Assembly (NCBI GenBank): GCA_029068655.1
Contig: JAIECF010000212.1
Location: forward strand, 1-33,559
Source: Muribaculaceae bacterium
Lineage (GTDB): Bacteria; Bacteroidota; Bacteroidia; Bacteroidales; Muribaculaceae
Direction: 5' to 3'
Length of the DNA: 33,559 bases
In this document: positions 7,557-15,306 of the stretch, one piece after another
How positions within the stretch are numbered: the stretch's first letter is position 1
Layout: every line of letters starts with the position of its first letter
Made by a program: the position numbers and the translations under genes
The notes under the pieces: generated by a model
Database searches by the model: none
Seen by the model: only the letters and a program-made list of their open reading frames with translations
What the model was told of the DNA's origin: nothing

Positions 7557-7590
7557 TGTCGGCTCGTAGTTGCGGTGTTCCGTAAAGCAC
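7549..7590 (+). repeat. Promoter-containing direct repeat, copy 1
   Basis: The first 21 bases, beginning with the -7 box TAATTTTG and ending in CGGCTCGTAG, are identical to 9107-9127; the next 20 are partly alike (CCGTA, then CA). The transcribed part can fold as CGGCT-CGT-AGTTG, using two G-U pairs where copy 2 has normal pairs. Confidence 0.75.
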
Positions 7591-7672
7591 ATACCTTCCT
7601 TTTTCCGGGAATAATAAAATAGTGTGAGATACTTGTAATGGTATATTTTTGTAATACTTAACCTATAGAGAT

Positions 7673-9067
7673 ATGATTAGATTTCTGTGTTTATCATTAG
7701 TTTTCACATCGGTTTCAATGATGGCCGATATGAAGCAAGGTCTAATAAAGTATGACCACCGTTCAGAACTTCCGGCAAGCGTAATGGTGTTTACCGATGT
7801 GTATCCGAGCTCGGAAATAAGCGATTGGAAAGAGGACCCTCAATACAATAATAAATGGCGTATTGTCAACCGATACATACCCAATCCCAGTGCCTATAAA
7901 AAACTACAAGAAGACTCCATCGCAGCTTATAAGCAAAGAATGGAGGCTGCAGAAAGTATGCTCAACATCAATAATCAATTATTGGAATTACTTGGTAAGC
8001 CTTTTCAGAATGAGATTCAAAAGGTCTATGTAAACGAACTTCTAAATCAAATAGCCCCTGTAGCTGGAAATGATGCGAAATCCATCTCTAAAGACATGGA
8101 AAAAAACAAGGTCAGTAAAAAATTAAAAGATTACCTTGAGAGGATGAGATATGGCGTCCTGACACGGCCCTATAAAATTGCTGTTCGAGATTATAATAGC
8201 ATAAGTACTGATTGGGAGGGATTTTATAGGTCCAGAGGGAAGAAAACGCCTCCTATGATATATGTAGTTTATAATGACACAGTAGAGAATCCCTACTATT
8301 ATAGTTCAGACGCAATGATTTATGGCGATGGCTGGGACTGGTATAATAAGGATAACCTGAAATCACATCAAGAGACATATCCGATAAGCATATCATATGG
8401 TTACGATCCGGCGCATCCTGAATATAGATTCAAAGAGAACTATGTTTTTGACAATAATGGGAATCTCGTCAGGGTGTTATTACCAAATTATCGGATATGG
8501 TATCAGGACTTTAACGTCCATTCCGACAATCCCGTTTTTACACTGCTTGCACGCAAAGCATATGAGGATAATGAATATGAAATAAAGTCAGATGATTCAC
8601 AAACCAATCATTACGTAAAAAATCAGTTGGGATTAGAAGAACTCACAGCAGCTGAAAAAAAAGAACAAGATAAGAGAGCCAATGCTATTGCCAGCTCAAT
8701 CTTAGGGTCAGTCAGGGATGACATGAAGTATGGAAGAAATAGCAAAAAGGGACGTGCTCAACAGAACAAACATGCAGCAAATCTATTTGGTGCTATTGCT
8801 GGAGGGTCAAACACTTATTACAGCAGCAGAGGAGCCGGGTGGCTTTCTCAGATAGAGAATGACTATTGGAATTTTTTTCGAGACATACCACCATATAAAT
8901 TCGAAAGGATCGATGAGACTACCATCAAAGTTATCTATGCAGATTCAAACGGCAAGCCCACGATTGAGATTATTTACAAATATACTCAGAACAAACCGTA
9001 TAATGTCGTAGAGGAAGTATCAGTAAATAAATTATTCAATGGGCCGGCATCAAAATACAAGCCTTAA
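7673..9067 (+). CDS. Secreted protein of unknown function in the toxin island
   Basis: A 464-residue protein not recognised. The first 18 residues (MIRFLCLSLVFTSVSMMA) are a signal peptide without a lipobox Cys, so it is probably periplasmic or secreted. The middle (about 80-160) is helical and charged, and the 190-330 part is rich in Tyr, Asp and Asn, as in beta-rich extracellular domains. A Lys-rich stretch lies near 350-370, and the C-terminus has a beta-hairpin-like IKVIYADSNGKPTIEIIYKY. Codon use is AT-rich (AAA, ATA, AAT), unlike the flanking core genes and like the toxin gene downstream. It is bracketed by the two copies of the promoter-containing repeat and followed by the structured RNA. 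Confidence 0.8.
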   Translation: MIRFLCLSLVFTSVSMMADMKQGLIKYDHRSELPASVMVFTDVYPSSEISDWKEDPQYNNKWRIVNRYIPNPSAYKKLQEDSIAAYKQRMEAAESMLNINNQLLELLGKPFQNEIQKVYVNELLNQIAPVAGNDAKSISKDMEKNKVSKKLKDYLERMRYGVLTRPYKIAVRDYNSISTDWEGFYRSRGKKTPPMIYVVYNDTVENPYYYSSDAMIYGDGWDWYNKDNLKSHQETYPISISYGYDPAHPEYRFKENYVFDNNGNLVRVLLPNYRIWYQDFNVHSDNPVFTLLARKAYEDNEYEIKSDDSQTNHYVKNQLGLEELTAAEKKEQDKRANAIASSILGSVRDDMKYGRNSKKGRAQQNKHAANLFGAIAGGSNTYYSSRGAGWLSQIENDYWNFFRDIPPYKFERIDETTIKVIYADSNGKPTIEIIYKYTQNKPYNVVEEVSVNKLFNGPASKYKP

Positions 9068-9106
9068 ACTCTGTGGGGAAATGAGATAAAACGAAGCATA
9101 ACTGAA

Positions 9107-9147
9107 TAATTTTGTGTCGGCTCGTAGCCGTATGCCGTAGAACATGC
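9107..9147 (+). repeat. Promoter-containing direct repeat, copy 2
   Basis: Identical over 21 bases to 7549-7569. The -7 box TAATTTTG is kept, but the -33 and the 17-bp operator of copy 1 are absent. It can fold as CGGCT-CGT-AGCCG with five Watson-Crick pairs. Confidence 0.75.
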
Positions 9148-9200
9148 AAAAATTCCTGAAGAAAATCGCATAAACAGTGGGCATTCTTCAAAAAATGTAT

Positions 9201-9208
9201 TAACTTTG
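9201..9208 (+). promoter_or_regulatory. -7 box for the structured RNA
   Basis: TAACTTTG followed by CA is a perfect TAnnTTTG box. The expected -33 position reads GTGG, which is poor. The predicted start near 9214 falls just before the first stem of the RNA. Confidence 0.6.
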
Positions 9209-9213
9209 CAGAG

Positions 9214-9520
9214 TTACTATTGCCGACGGACCTTCGGGACCCATTCTGATAGAGATCGGAATGCGGCGATAGCGACAACGCCAAAGGCATTTTGCCGTTG
9301 TCCTGAGTATCGAAATCGCCAAAACTGCATACTTGAGGGATGACTGTGAGGAATGCCCATTTTCCGGATATCCCTATGTCAAGGATGGACTGTATCCATC
9401 CGGTATGGCACTCATATCCGGACGTGGGGCTATGCAGTCTTCAGTTCTCTCAAGGAAGGTGTTTGGCGATACCTGATACTCAAGGACGTGATGCAGAATA
9501 GCCTCACGTCTTTGGCGTTT
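9214..9520 (+). ncRNA. Candidate structured RNA, about 300 nt, family not recognised
   Basis: I can pair most of this stretch by eye. CTATTGCCG (9217-9225) pairs with 9264-9272 and encloses a 9-bp hairpin (9242-9250 with 9255-9263, loop AGAG). GACAACG (9274-9280) pairs with 9296-9302. A long-range helix joins GAGTATC (9305-9311) to 9475-9481, ATCGCCAAA (9315-9323) to 9462-9470, and ACTGCATA (9324-9331) to 9431-9438. Inside it TCCGGATAT (9363-9371) pairs with 9414-9422 around a 7-bp hairpin (9383-9389 with 9395-9401). GACGTGA (9485-9491) pairs with 9504-9510 and is followed by a T-rich tail to about 9523, terminator-like. No open frame of note runs through it. It does not contain the conserved motifs of RNase P RNA, tmRNA, SRP RNA or the single long hairpin of 6S RNA. 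The toxin gene begins 66 bp downstream. Confidence 0.7.
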
Positions 9521-9586
9521 TTATATGGAACCGCGAAGTGAGGCCGCACATCGTGAAACAACCATCAAAGAACCTTCTTCTTTCAT

Positions 9587-12292
9587 ATGAAGCGATCTTT
9601 TTATATAATCCTATACTTATTTCTATTCATTATTGTAGGCTGTTCTACATCAGTTGAAAGTCGATGGGTAAAATCGCAAACAGATGGCACTCGCATATGG
9701 CTCTCTAATGCAGATACAACTCATAACTATATATGGGAAGGAGAAAGTTTCGATTCCGTGGCTCATGGGAAGGGAGTATTATATGTTATAGATAATGACT
9801 CTGTTATTGAGCAACAAGTTGTAGAAGCCTACTATGGAGCATTGGATGAAAATGAAATAGTCAGTGTTTCCGATACAGAAACGTATGTCGGTGGAATCAT
9901 TGATGAGAAGTTTAATGGATATGGAGTATATAATAAAAACGGAGAAATCTACATAGGCAATTTCAAAGATAGTAAACCACACGGCTTCGCCATATGGTAT
10001 AAAAATGGAAAGCCATACTACGAGGGAATGTGGGCCAACGGCAACTTCCATGGAGAAGGTACTCTCTATAAAGAAGACGGCTCGATCAAAACCGGAGATT
10101 GGGACAATGGAACATTAATCCAAACACTTGTGGATGTCGAGATTAATAATGGACACTATAATGGGTATGTAAAAAATAACAAACCAGATGGCATAGGCAA
10201 GATGGAATATGCCGATGGTTCAGTGTATTCTGGCAAATGGAAGGATGGATCATATAATGGCACTGGAGTATATGTTAATGGAATAGACACAATAGTTGGA
10301 GATTGGGAGTATGGGAAAGTCTGTGGTGATATATTATATCGTTCCGAACAGTTCTTTTATGAGGGCTCAATGGTTGATAACATTCCTACCGGAATAGGTA
10401 ATTTAACCATTGAAAATAATTCATTCTATACTGGAAATTGGGTCGATGGTAAGCGAGCTGGAATTGGAGATATCTTCTTTGCTAATGGAGATAGTTATTC
10501 GGGAGAATGGGTTGATAATCAATTTTCGGGTACTGGGAAATATATTTATGATAAACAGAAAGCCTCTTATGAAGGCGAATGGTTAGATGGATTACAGAAT
10601 GGCCAAGGTTATTATCGTTGTCCGGAATTTGCGTATCGAGGAGAATGGGAGAAGGGTTGGATGGATGGAGAAGGTACTCTTGTATTCAAGAATGGCGATA
10701 AATATGAGGGTACTGTTCATGAAAATCTAATTGATGGTATAGGAACATACACGTTCAAAGATGGGAATTTCTATGAAGGAGAATTTGTTGAGGGACAAAT
10801 GTCGGGACTGGGAATTTTTCATTTCAAAAACGGCACTACCTTTGAAGGTGAATTTCTGAATGGAAAAATTTATGGAGATGGTACTCTTAATCTTGTAGAA
10901 GGTGATCAGGTTGTTAGTATCACTGGTTTCTGGACTCCAGATGGGAAGTTTCCTGCTAATGCAAGTATTCTATTTCCCTCAGGTGATCTCTATGAAGGAC
11001 CCATAATTAATGGTCACCCTACTGATGAAGGAATATGGATATCTGGAGAGGAACGTGCTAAAGACATTGATAAGATTGAGAATTCTTCTCTCCATAAAGC
11101 TAATGAGTTCTATAAGCGTAATCGTGATACATTTGATTGGTGCCTAATGGGTGCCAGTACTATTGTTACTGCTATAGAAATTGCCTCTGCCAGCACAGTA
11201 GTTTTAGCCCCTGTAGCAGCCGTTGCACAGGGAATAAATATGGGAATTAACGTTATCGACGCGGGTTTAGCTGTTGGGTCAGCAGCAATGGATGCAGGGG
11301 AAGCTTATGCCCTAGGAGAAGACACCTCTGAACAACTTACAAATTTGAGTACTGAAGTCGCATTGAATGCGGCGTTCATAGTCGTGCCAAAAGCTGCCAA
11401 AGCAATAACAAAACTTGGTAAACCGCTTAAAAATGTTACTCGTAGTGCTGCAGCTTCTCTAGGATTCAAGTCAGCTGGAAAACTCATTGCCAAAAAGAGT
11501 GCAATCAAATTCGTAAAGGGGAAAGTATATGGGAAAACCATCCAGCTTAGTTTAAATCAGTTAAAAAATGGATGTAAAAGTATTGAAAAGAAAGTCACCC
11601 GTAAAATAAAGACTTCTGTAGTAGTTGGAAGGATTCTTACTCGATCAAAACATCAGACAATATTTTCCAATGCTTTTTTCTCAAAATTAAGAAATAGCCC
11701 AGAATTACAAAAGCAATTGAATTTAACTTCCAAAGGTGATGCAAATGTGTTAAGAACTAATATGCTTATAATAATGGGGAAAGAGGGTCGTGATTGGATG
11801 GCTAAAAATATTAAAATTGCGCGACAAGCTAGGAAAAAACTTCAAGTAGAAGCGCACCATATTCTCACATCCACTCCTACAACGGCAGAAGGTAAAAGAG
11901 CAAAAGAAATTTTTGAAAAGTATTTTGGAAGTATAGATCATCCTTCAAATGGATTTTTTGCAGGGCGGGGCCATGGCTCAGAGTATGTTGGATTAGCAAA
12001 AGGGTCAAGTCATGCAAAACATTCTAATGAATACAATGCTAAAATCCAACAAGCTATTATAAAGATTGAAGAAGACTATGGTAAAAAATATACTAGGAAT
12101 CCAGAAATTATGCAGAAATTAATCTTAGAGCAACTTGATGATTTCAAGCGAGATATATATAAAGGAAAACTGCATATTACTGGAGCTAGCCATGAGAAGC
12201 ATACTGTAATAAGTGTATTCAAGCAATCGAAAGGCGTCGTTAATACAGCTATGCACGAATTGTTTAACAGTCGATTAATTCCAAGTTTATAA
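9587..12292 (+). CDS. MORN-repeat lipoprotein with C-terminal AHH nuclease (polymorphic toxin)
   Basis: A 901-residue protein built from four parts. Residues 1-19 are a lipoprotein signal ending in LFLFIIVGC (C19). From about 50 to 490 there are many MORN-type repeats of the YxGxWxxGxxxGxGxY kind, for example YEGEWLDGLQNGQGYY, which would make a long beta-hairpin stalk. From about 515 to 610 lies an Ala/Val-rich hydrophobic segment, as in pre-toxin regions. The C-terminus from about 740 is an AHH-type nuclease of the HNH/Endo VII superfamily: A756-H757-H758 in VEAHHIL, an Asn-Gly in HPSNGF, then H809 and H812 in SSHAKHSNEYN. The AHH domain is a known nuclease of polymorphic toxins; the MORN lipoprotein stalk as its carrier is what the sequence shows here. 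The next gene, 2 bp away, is its probable immunity gene. Codon use is AT-rich. Confidence 0.88.
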   Translation: MKRSFYIILYLFLFIIVGCSTSVESRWVKSQTDGTRIWLSNADTTHNYIWEGESFDSVAHGKGVLYVIDNDSVIEQQVVEAYYGALDENEIVSVSDTETYVGGIIDEKFNGYGVYNKNGEIYIGNFKDSKPHGFAIWYKNGKPYYEGMWANGNFHGEGTLYKEDGSIKTGDWDNGTLIQTLVDVEINNGHYNGYVKNNKPDGIGKMEYADGSVYSGKWKDGSYNGTGVYVNGIDTIVGDWEYGKVCGDILYRSEQFFYEGSMVDNIPTGIGNLTIENNSFYTGNWVDGKRAGIGDIFFANGDSYSGEWVDNQFSGTGKYIYDKQKASYEGEWLDGLQNGQGYYRCPEFAYRGEWEKGWMDGEGTLVFKNGDKYEGTVHENLIDGIGTYTFKDGNFYEGEFVEGQMSGLGIFHFKNGTTFEGEFLNGKIYGDGTLNLVEGDQVVSITGFWTPDGKFPANASILFPSGDLYEGPIINGHPTDEGIWISGEERAKDIDKIENSSLHKANEFYKRNRDTFDWCLMGASTIVTAIEIASASTVVLAPVAAVAQGINMGINVIDAGLAVGSAAMDAGEAYALGEDTSEQLTNLSTEVALNAAFIVVPKAAKAITKLGKPLKNVTRSAAASLGFKSAGKLIAKKSAIKFVKGKVYGKTIQLSLNQLKNGCKSIEKKVTRKIKTSVVVGRILTRSKHQTIFSNAFFSKLRNSPELQKQLNLTSKGDANVLRTNMLIIMGKEGRDWMAKNIKIARQARKKLQVEAHHILTSTPTTAEGKRAKEIFEKYFGSIDHPSNGFFAGRGHGSEYVGLAKGSSHAKHSNEYNAKIQQAIIKIEEDYGKKYTRNPEIMQKLILEQLDDFKRDIYKGKLHITGASHEKHTVISVFKQSKGVVNTAMHELFNSRLIPSL

Positions 12293-12294
12293 AA

Positions 12295-12834
12295 ATGAAT
12301 TTATATAAGATATATTTGAATTATAAGTTTGCTATATCAGATGTAGAAAAATATGATGGTAATGTAGATTATTTATCATTAAATTCCGAAACGACTTCTA
12401 TTTTGAAGTCATTCGAATTTGGATGGCAAACAGTTGAGTCAAGCGTTATTCCTGACATTACGATAATAATGTCTAAACTATTCTGTATAGATAAAAAAGC
12501 GGCAAATACACTTTTGTCATATCTTAACGGTATAGTACTCACTCCTATATCGATAGGAAACAAAATATTCAATTCCCTATCCCACATTCCTATCCTCAAC
12601 AGAGCGTTGGATATGAAGTCTAGCAAAGTAAAATACTTCAGCACCGGTGATATAATGGAGATAACGCGTCCTGTTTTCAAGAAGCAAGAGTATCCCAATC
12701 TTTTTAAGATTGATGAAATAAGTGGTACTTTCTTTTGCACACACGAGTTAAAAAACATAGTAGAGATTAACAACTTAACAGGAATATCTTTTGAAGAGTG
12801 CAAGGTAAAACAAAAATCATGGTTTGGACTATAG
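12295..12834 (+). CDS. Probable immunity protein, Imm11 (DUF1629)-like
   Basis: A 179-residue cytosolic protein whose ATG lies 2 bp after the toxin stop, the usual place for an immunity gene. The middle segment ILNRALDMKSSKVKYF and the end FKIDEISGTFFCTHELKNIV, followed by EINNLTGISFEEC, resemble the Imm11/DUF1629 and related Imm43 pattern, in which a protein reports 'LD..S' and then 'iF.......V.......l.G..F'. It would bind and block the AHH nuclease in the cell that makes it and in its kin. The family call is by pattern only; the immunity role follows from position. Confidence 0.75.
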   Translation: MNLYKIYLNYKFAISDVEKYDGNVDYLSLNSETTSILKSFEFGWQTVESSVIPDITIIMSKLFCIDKKAANTLLSYLNGIVLTPISIGNKIFNSLSHIPILNRALDMKSSKVKYFSTGDIMEITRPVFKKQEYPNLFKIDEISGTFFCTHELKNIVEINNLTGISFEECKVKQKSWFGL

Positions 12835-12852
12835 TGAAAAAATGACAATAAT

Positions 12853-13623
12853 ATGGAAAATCGAAAGAATCTCTCTCCCTCTAATGTGTCAAAGAGCATA
12901 GAATGTGCCAAATGTCACAAACAAGTATCTCCGGAAAACGGACAAGAGAAAAATGGTAAATTCATCTGCAATGACTGTATAGCAAAGTCAAAGCGCAATA
13001 AATTTATTGCGCTTGCGGTTTTACTCGCATGTTGTGTTGGAGGAGGCCTAACATGGTATTTCCTTGCTAATCCAAACCAGAAGCTCACAGCTACTGGATT
13101 CGACGGAGTCACCGGAATAAATGATTCAGTTAACATACAGGTCGACTCCATCAATGTAGAGTTCAATCTTGCCACAGCGGCAATCTCAAGTACACCGGTT
13201 TCCACGCAGGCTCCTATCAGCAATATTGAGGAATTCAAAAGAGTTGTGGCTAAAAACATCGATGCGGCTTCTTCCGGTAGTGCCAATAGTCTTGAGATAC
13301 CGGTATCCGCAGTCCTGTTTGGCTTTAAGTCATCAAATCTGAGTAATGAAGCTAAAGACCTCATTAAAGAAATCGCTACCATTTATAACCAAACATCAAG
13401 AGCGAATAGCATTGTAATTGATGGCTACGCCTGTAACATAGGCGCGGATGCTCCCAATGATTACATCTCCAAGGAGAGGGCAGAGATTGTCAAAGCAGCC
13501 TTCATTGAAAACGGAATTGATCCCTCAAAGATATCAACCCACTGGTATGGCAAATCCAAGAACGCCGAGTTCAATCTTCCCTACAACGAAGATAACCGCC
13601 GCGTCCTCATCAGCATAAGATAA
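12853..13623 (+). CDS. Zinc-ribbon, single-TM, OmpA-domain protein
   Basis: A 256-residue protein with a zinc ribbon at the N-terminus (C18-A-K-C21 and C39-N-D-C42). One membrane helix follows (about 50-72, FIALAVLLACCVGGGLTWYF). A linker of about 60 residues leads to a C-terminal OmpA-like domain (about 148-256) with VLFGFKSSNLSNEAKDLIKE, IDGYACNIGADAPNDYISKE and NRRVLISIR. OmpA domains bind peptidoglycan, so the ribbon should be cytosolic and the OmpA domain in the periplasm. The gene follows the immunity gene by 18 bp and is probably co-transcribed. Its role in the toxin locus is not known; holding the lipoprotein or its export path to the cell wall is one possibility. Confidence 0.85.
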   Translation: MENRKNLSPSNVSKSIECAKCHKQVSPENGQEKNGKFICNDCIAKSKRNKFIALAVLLACCVGGGLTWYFLANPNQKLTATGFDGVTGINDSVNIQVDSINVEFNLATAAISSTPVSTQAPISNIEEFKRVVAKNIDAASSGSANSLEIPVSAVLFGFKSSNLSNEAKDLIKEIATIYNQTSRANSIVIDGYACNIGADAPNDYISKERAEIVKAAFIENGIDPSKISTHWYGKSKNAEFNLPYNEDNRRVLISIR

Positions 13624-13633
13624 TAAACAAAGG

Positions 13634-13660
13634 GCTCGACAAATCCAAGATTTGTCGAGC
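13634..13660. terminator. Perfect 11-bp hairpin between convergent genes
   Basis: GCTCGACAAAT (13634-13644) pairs with 13650-13660 around a CCAAG loop. On the minus strand CCCTTTGTTTATT follows, so it best fits the end of the 13685-14098 transcript, but it can also stop readthrough from the OmpA gene. Confidence 0.8.
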
Positions 13661-13684
13661 ACCCATCGTAAAATATTTGATTTG

Positions 13685-14098
13685 TCAATAATCTATTTTC
13701 TTAAAAGTTGCGTAGAGACTATTCATATACTCCTGCATCTCTTGCATTGCAGTATCTCTATCAACCTCATTTAAGAAAGTATAGTTAAGTTTATACGGTG
13801 CTATATCTTTGCAAATTACATCCTGTCCTACAAAGGTCTTCAAATGCGTTCGGCTTGATGTTGTAATCCAATATACACGTTGACCAATAATTGGAGAAGT
13901 GTTTTTGTATTTAGCATATATTCTCTCCAATCCTATTAACAAGTTCTCGTTAAAAAGATTGCAAACAGCCTGCGATGCAAATTCAACACAGGGAGTCATT
14001 GCTGAATTGCTGGTATTTGGATTTCTTGGATTGGTCTTAAAACCACCTCTAAGATTACTCTGACCTTCTTTTTCAATGCAATAATAACTCATTTTCAT
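13685..14098 (-). CDS. Hypothetical protein, 137 residues
   Basis: Not recognised. A soluble protein with no signal peptide. The N-terminal 35 residues are polar and rich in Asn and Ser. The rest looks alpha/beta, with IIGQRVYWITTSSRTHLKTF in the middle and a C-terminal helix (DRDTAMQEMQEYMNSLYATF). Translation may begin at the ATG at 14098 or at the third codon. Codon use is AT-rich like the toxin genes. It is the only minus-strand gene in the island, facing the toxin operon across a shared hairpin. Confidence 0.65.
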   Translation of the reverse strand: MKMSYYCIEKEGQSNLRGGFKTNPRNPNTSNSAMTPCVEFASQAVCNLFNENLLIGLERIYAKYKNTSPIIGQRVYWITTSSRTHLKTFVGQDVICKDIAPYKLNYTFLNEVDRDTAMQEMQEYMNSLYATFKKIDY

Positions 14099-14130
14099 TT
14101 ATTTTATAGTTAATATTCACTAAAAACAAA

Positions 14131-14153
14131 CTAACAACAAGATTGTTCGTTAG
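14131..14153 (-). other. Hairpin in the leader of the 137-residue gene
   Basis: CTAACAACAA (14131-14140) pairs with TTGTTCGTTAG (14143-14153) with one bulged base. The rest of the gap 14099-14324 is AT-rich with no gene that I can support. Confidence 0.4.
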
Positions 14154-14324
14154 AGTTAAGGTAGAGGAAATCTCCAATACAAGCATTAATTCAAATACAT
14201 TTTTTGGAAGTTGCCATTAGATTGTAATTTTACATTCCAAAGTTACACTAACCGCAACCTTCAGCTCCATTATCAAATCAGAGTATCAATATCTACAGCT
14301 GAAAATTTGCATTACAATAAAAAT

Positions 14325-14468
14325 ATGCTAATCGAAATCCAAAACCGTAAATGCCTCCGCTGTGGCAACTCTTTCACCCATACTCTCGGAGGGATAGTCT
14401 TAGTATCCACACCTAAATGCCCTCAGTGTGGCTCCCGTTTCACTATAAGGACCGGTAAATTATTATAA
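14325..14468 (+). CDS. 47-residue zinc-ribbon protein
   Basis: The ATG at 14325 gives a 47-residue protein with two Cys pairs, CLRC and CPQC, in the order RKCLRCGNSFTHTLGG and PKCPQCGSRFTIRTGK. This is a compact zinc ribbon. A longer reading starting with TTG at 14211 has an unrelated, low-complexity extension and is not supported. A paralogue of 46 residues lies at 15996-16136 with the same layout. Each copy precedes a copy of the HNH-type nuclease sequence, so the pair seems to form a repeated two-gene unit. Function unknown. Confidence 0.75.
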   Translation: MLIEIQNRKCLRCGNSFTHTLGGIVLVSTPKCPQCGSRFTIRTGKLL

Positions 14469-14550
14469 ATTCTAAAGATCCGCATCCTCATCGCAGCCAA
14501 ACGACTGCGTAGCCAATTAATCATTAATCATTTATCTTTTCACACTCTCC

Positions 14551-15213
14551 ATGCTATCCCAAGAACTTAAACTATACTCCATCTTACCTGTCGCAGAAAA
14601 ATACGCTATCCTTGAGGCGATGCGCCTCGAACTTGACCGTCTCTACCGGGAGGACCGCCCTACATATGACCGCTACAGGGATGCATTGAAGCCCAATACA
14701 TGGGATGCGCTTGAAGAGAACTGGAAACTATGGGATCCCGTACCCAAAAGCCATGTCGTCTGGGAGGGTCCCGACGACTGCACGTGCCGCCTCAAGCCCT
14801 CACATCCTTTTTATAAAGAATGTGAAGCATTAAACTTTACTGTCTGCCGGTATGACCTTCACGGAAGTCCAGACTTCGATACCGTCACATTCCCCGGCTC
14901 CATCGTAGACATCTCCGACCTCTACGACTCATTACCTTCCGACAATATCCAGAAGCGGGGAGGCGGCCCCAACAGTCTTCAGGAGATAGCACAAAACCGG
15001 ATGATTCCGGCTCTCAGACCGGCAATCGAGGCATGGGCGAAGGCCAACGACCGGGAACCCAACTTCTGGCAGTGGCGCGACAGTCACGATCTCGTCCCGC
15101 ACGAAGACACCGACTGCCGTACAATGCGCCTCGTCTACCGCCCGGCTCACCTCGCCTTCAAGCATCGCGGCGGAGTCGCCAACGCCGTCAACATCAAGAC
15201 CCACTTCCCCTGA
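14551..15213 (+). CDS. HNH/Endo VII-type nuclease-domain protein
   Basis: A 220-residue protein without signal peptide. The C-terminal third carries the pattern VPHEDTDCRTMRLV, then H..FKHRGG, which matches the end of HNH/Endo VII superfamily toxin nucleases (usual form HH..D....MqLV....H....HtGG). The segment just before, DISDLYDSLPSDNIQKRGGG followed by NSLQEIAQ, is also typical of such effector domains. The N-terminal 80 residues are helical and not recognised. The first His of the usual pair is replaced by Pro (VPHED), so activity should be tested rather than assumed. No immunity gene of known type follows directly. A truncated copy of the last 43 codons lies at 16226-16357. Confidence 0.65.
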   Translation: MLSQELKLYSILPVAEKYAILEAMRLELDRLYREDRPTYDRYRDALKPNTWDALEENWKLWDPVPKSHVVWEGPDDCTCRLKPSHPFYKECEALNFTVCRYDLHGSPDFDTVTFPGSIVDISDLYDSLPSDNIQKRGGGPNSLQEIAQNRMIPALRPAIEAWAKANDREPNFWQWRDSHDLVPHEDTDCRTMRLVYRPAHLAFKHRGGVANAVNIKTHFP

Positions 15214-15263
15214 CACCGAAAATGATATCAGTTATGATATTTAACATTAAAACTCTACATATA

Positions 15264-15295
15264 TTTGCATTATTGATAACAAGATTGTAAATTTG
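15264..15295 (+). promoter_or_regulatory. Consensus promoter just upstream of a terminator
   Basis: TTTG (15264-15267), exactly 20 bp, TAAATTTG (15288-15295). The -33 overlaps another -7-like box, TATATTTG (15260-15267). Transcription would begin near 15301, only a few bases before the terminator stem. Confidence 0.7.
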
Positions 15296-15306
15296 CGATG
15301 TTTATT

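Noticed and set aside
7382..7585. Open frame of 67 codons in the gap before the secreted-protein gene
   Set aside because: It runs through the end of the 218-bp repeat, a perfect inverted repeat, the operator and the promoter; composition is not protein-like.
9214..9520. Structured RNA as RNase P RNA, tmRNA, SRP RNA or 6S RNA
   Set aside because: The conserved GAGGAAAGTCC-type and ACAGAA-type motifs of RNase P, the tmRNA ends, the SRP loop motif and the single closing helix of 6S are all missing.
9353..9541. Open frame of 62 codons inside the structured RNA region
   Set aside because: It is covered by long-range base pairing and a terminator-like hairpin, has no promoter or family likeness, and is better explained as RNA.
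14211..14324. N-terminal extension of the 47-residue zinc-ribbon protein from a TTG codon
   Set aside because: The extension has no likeness in the 46-residue paralogue, which begins at the place equivalent to 14325.
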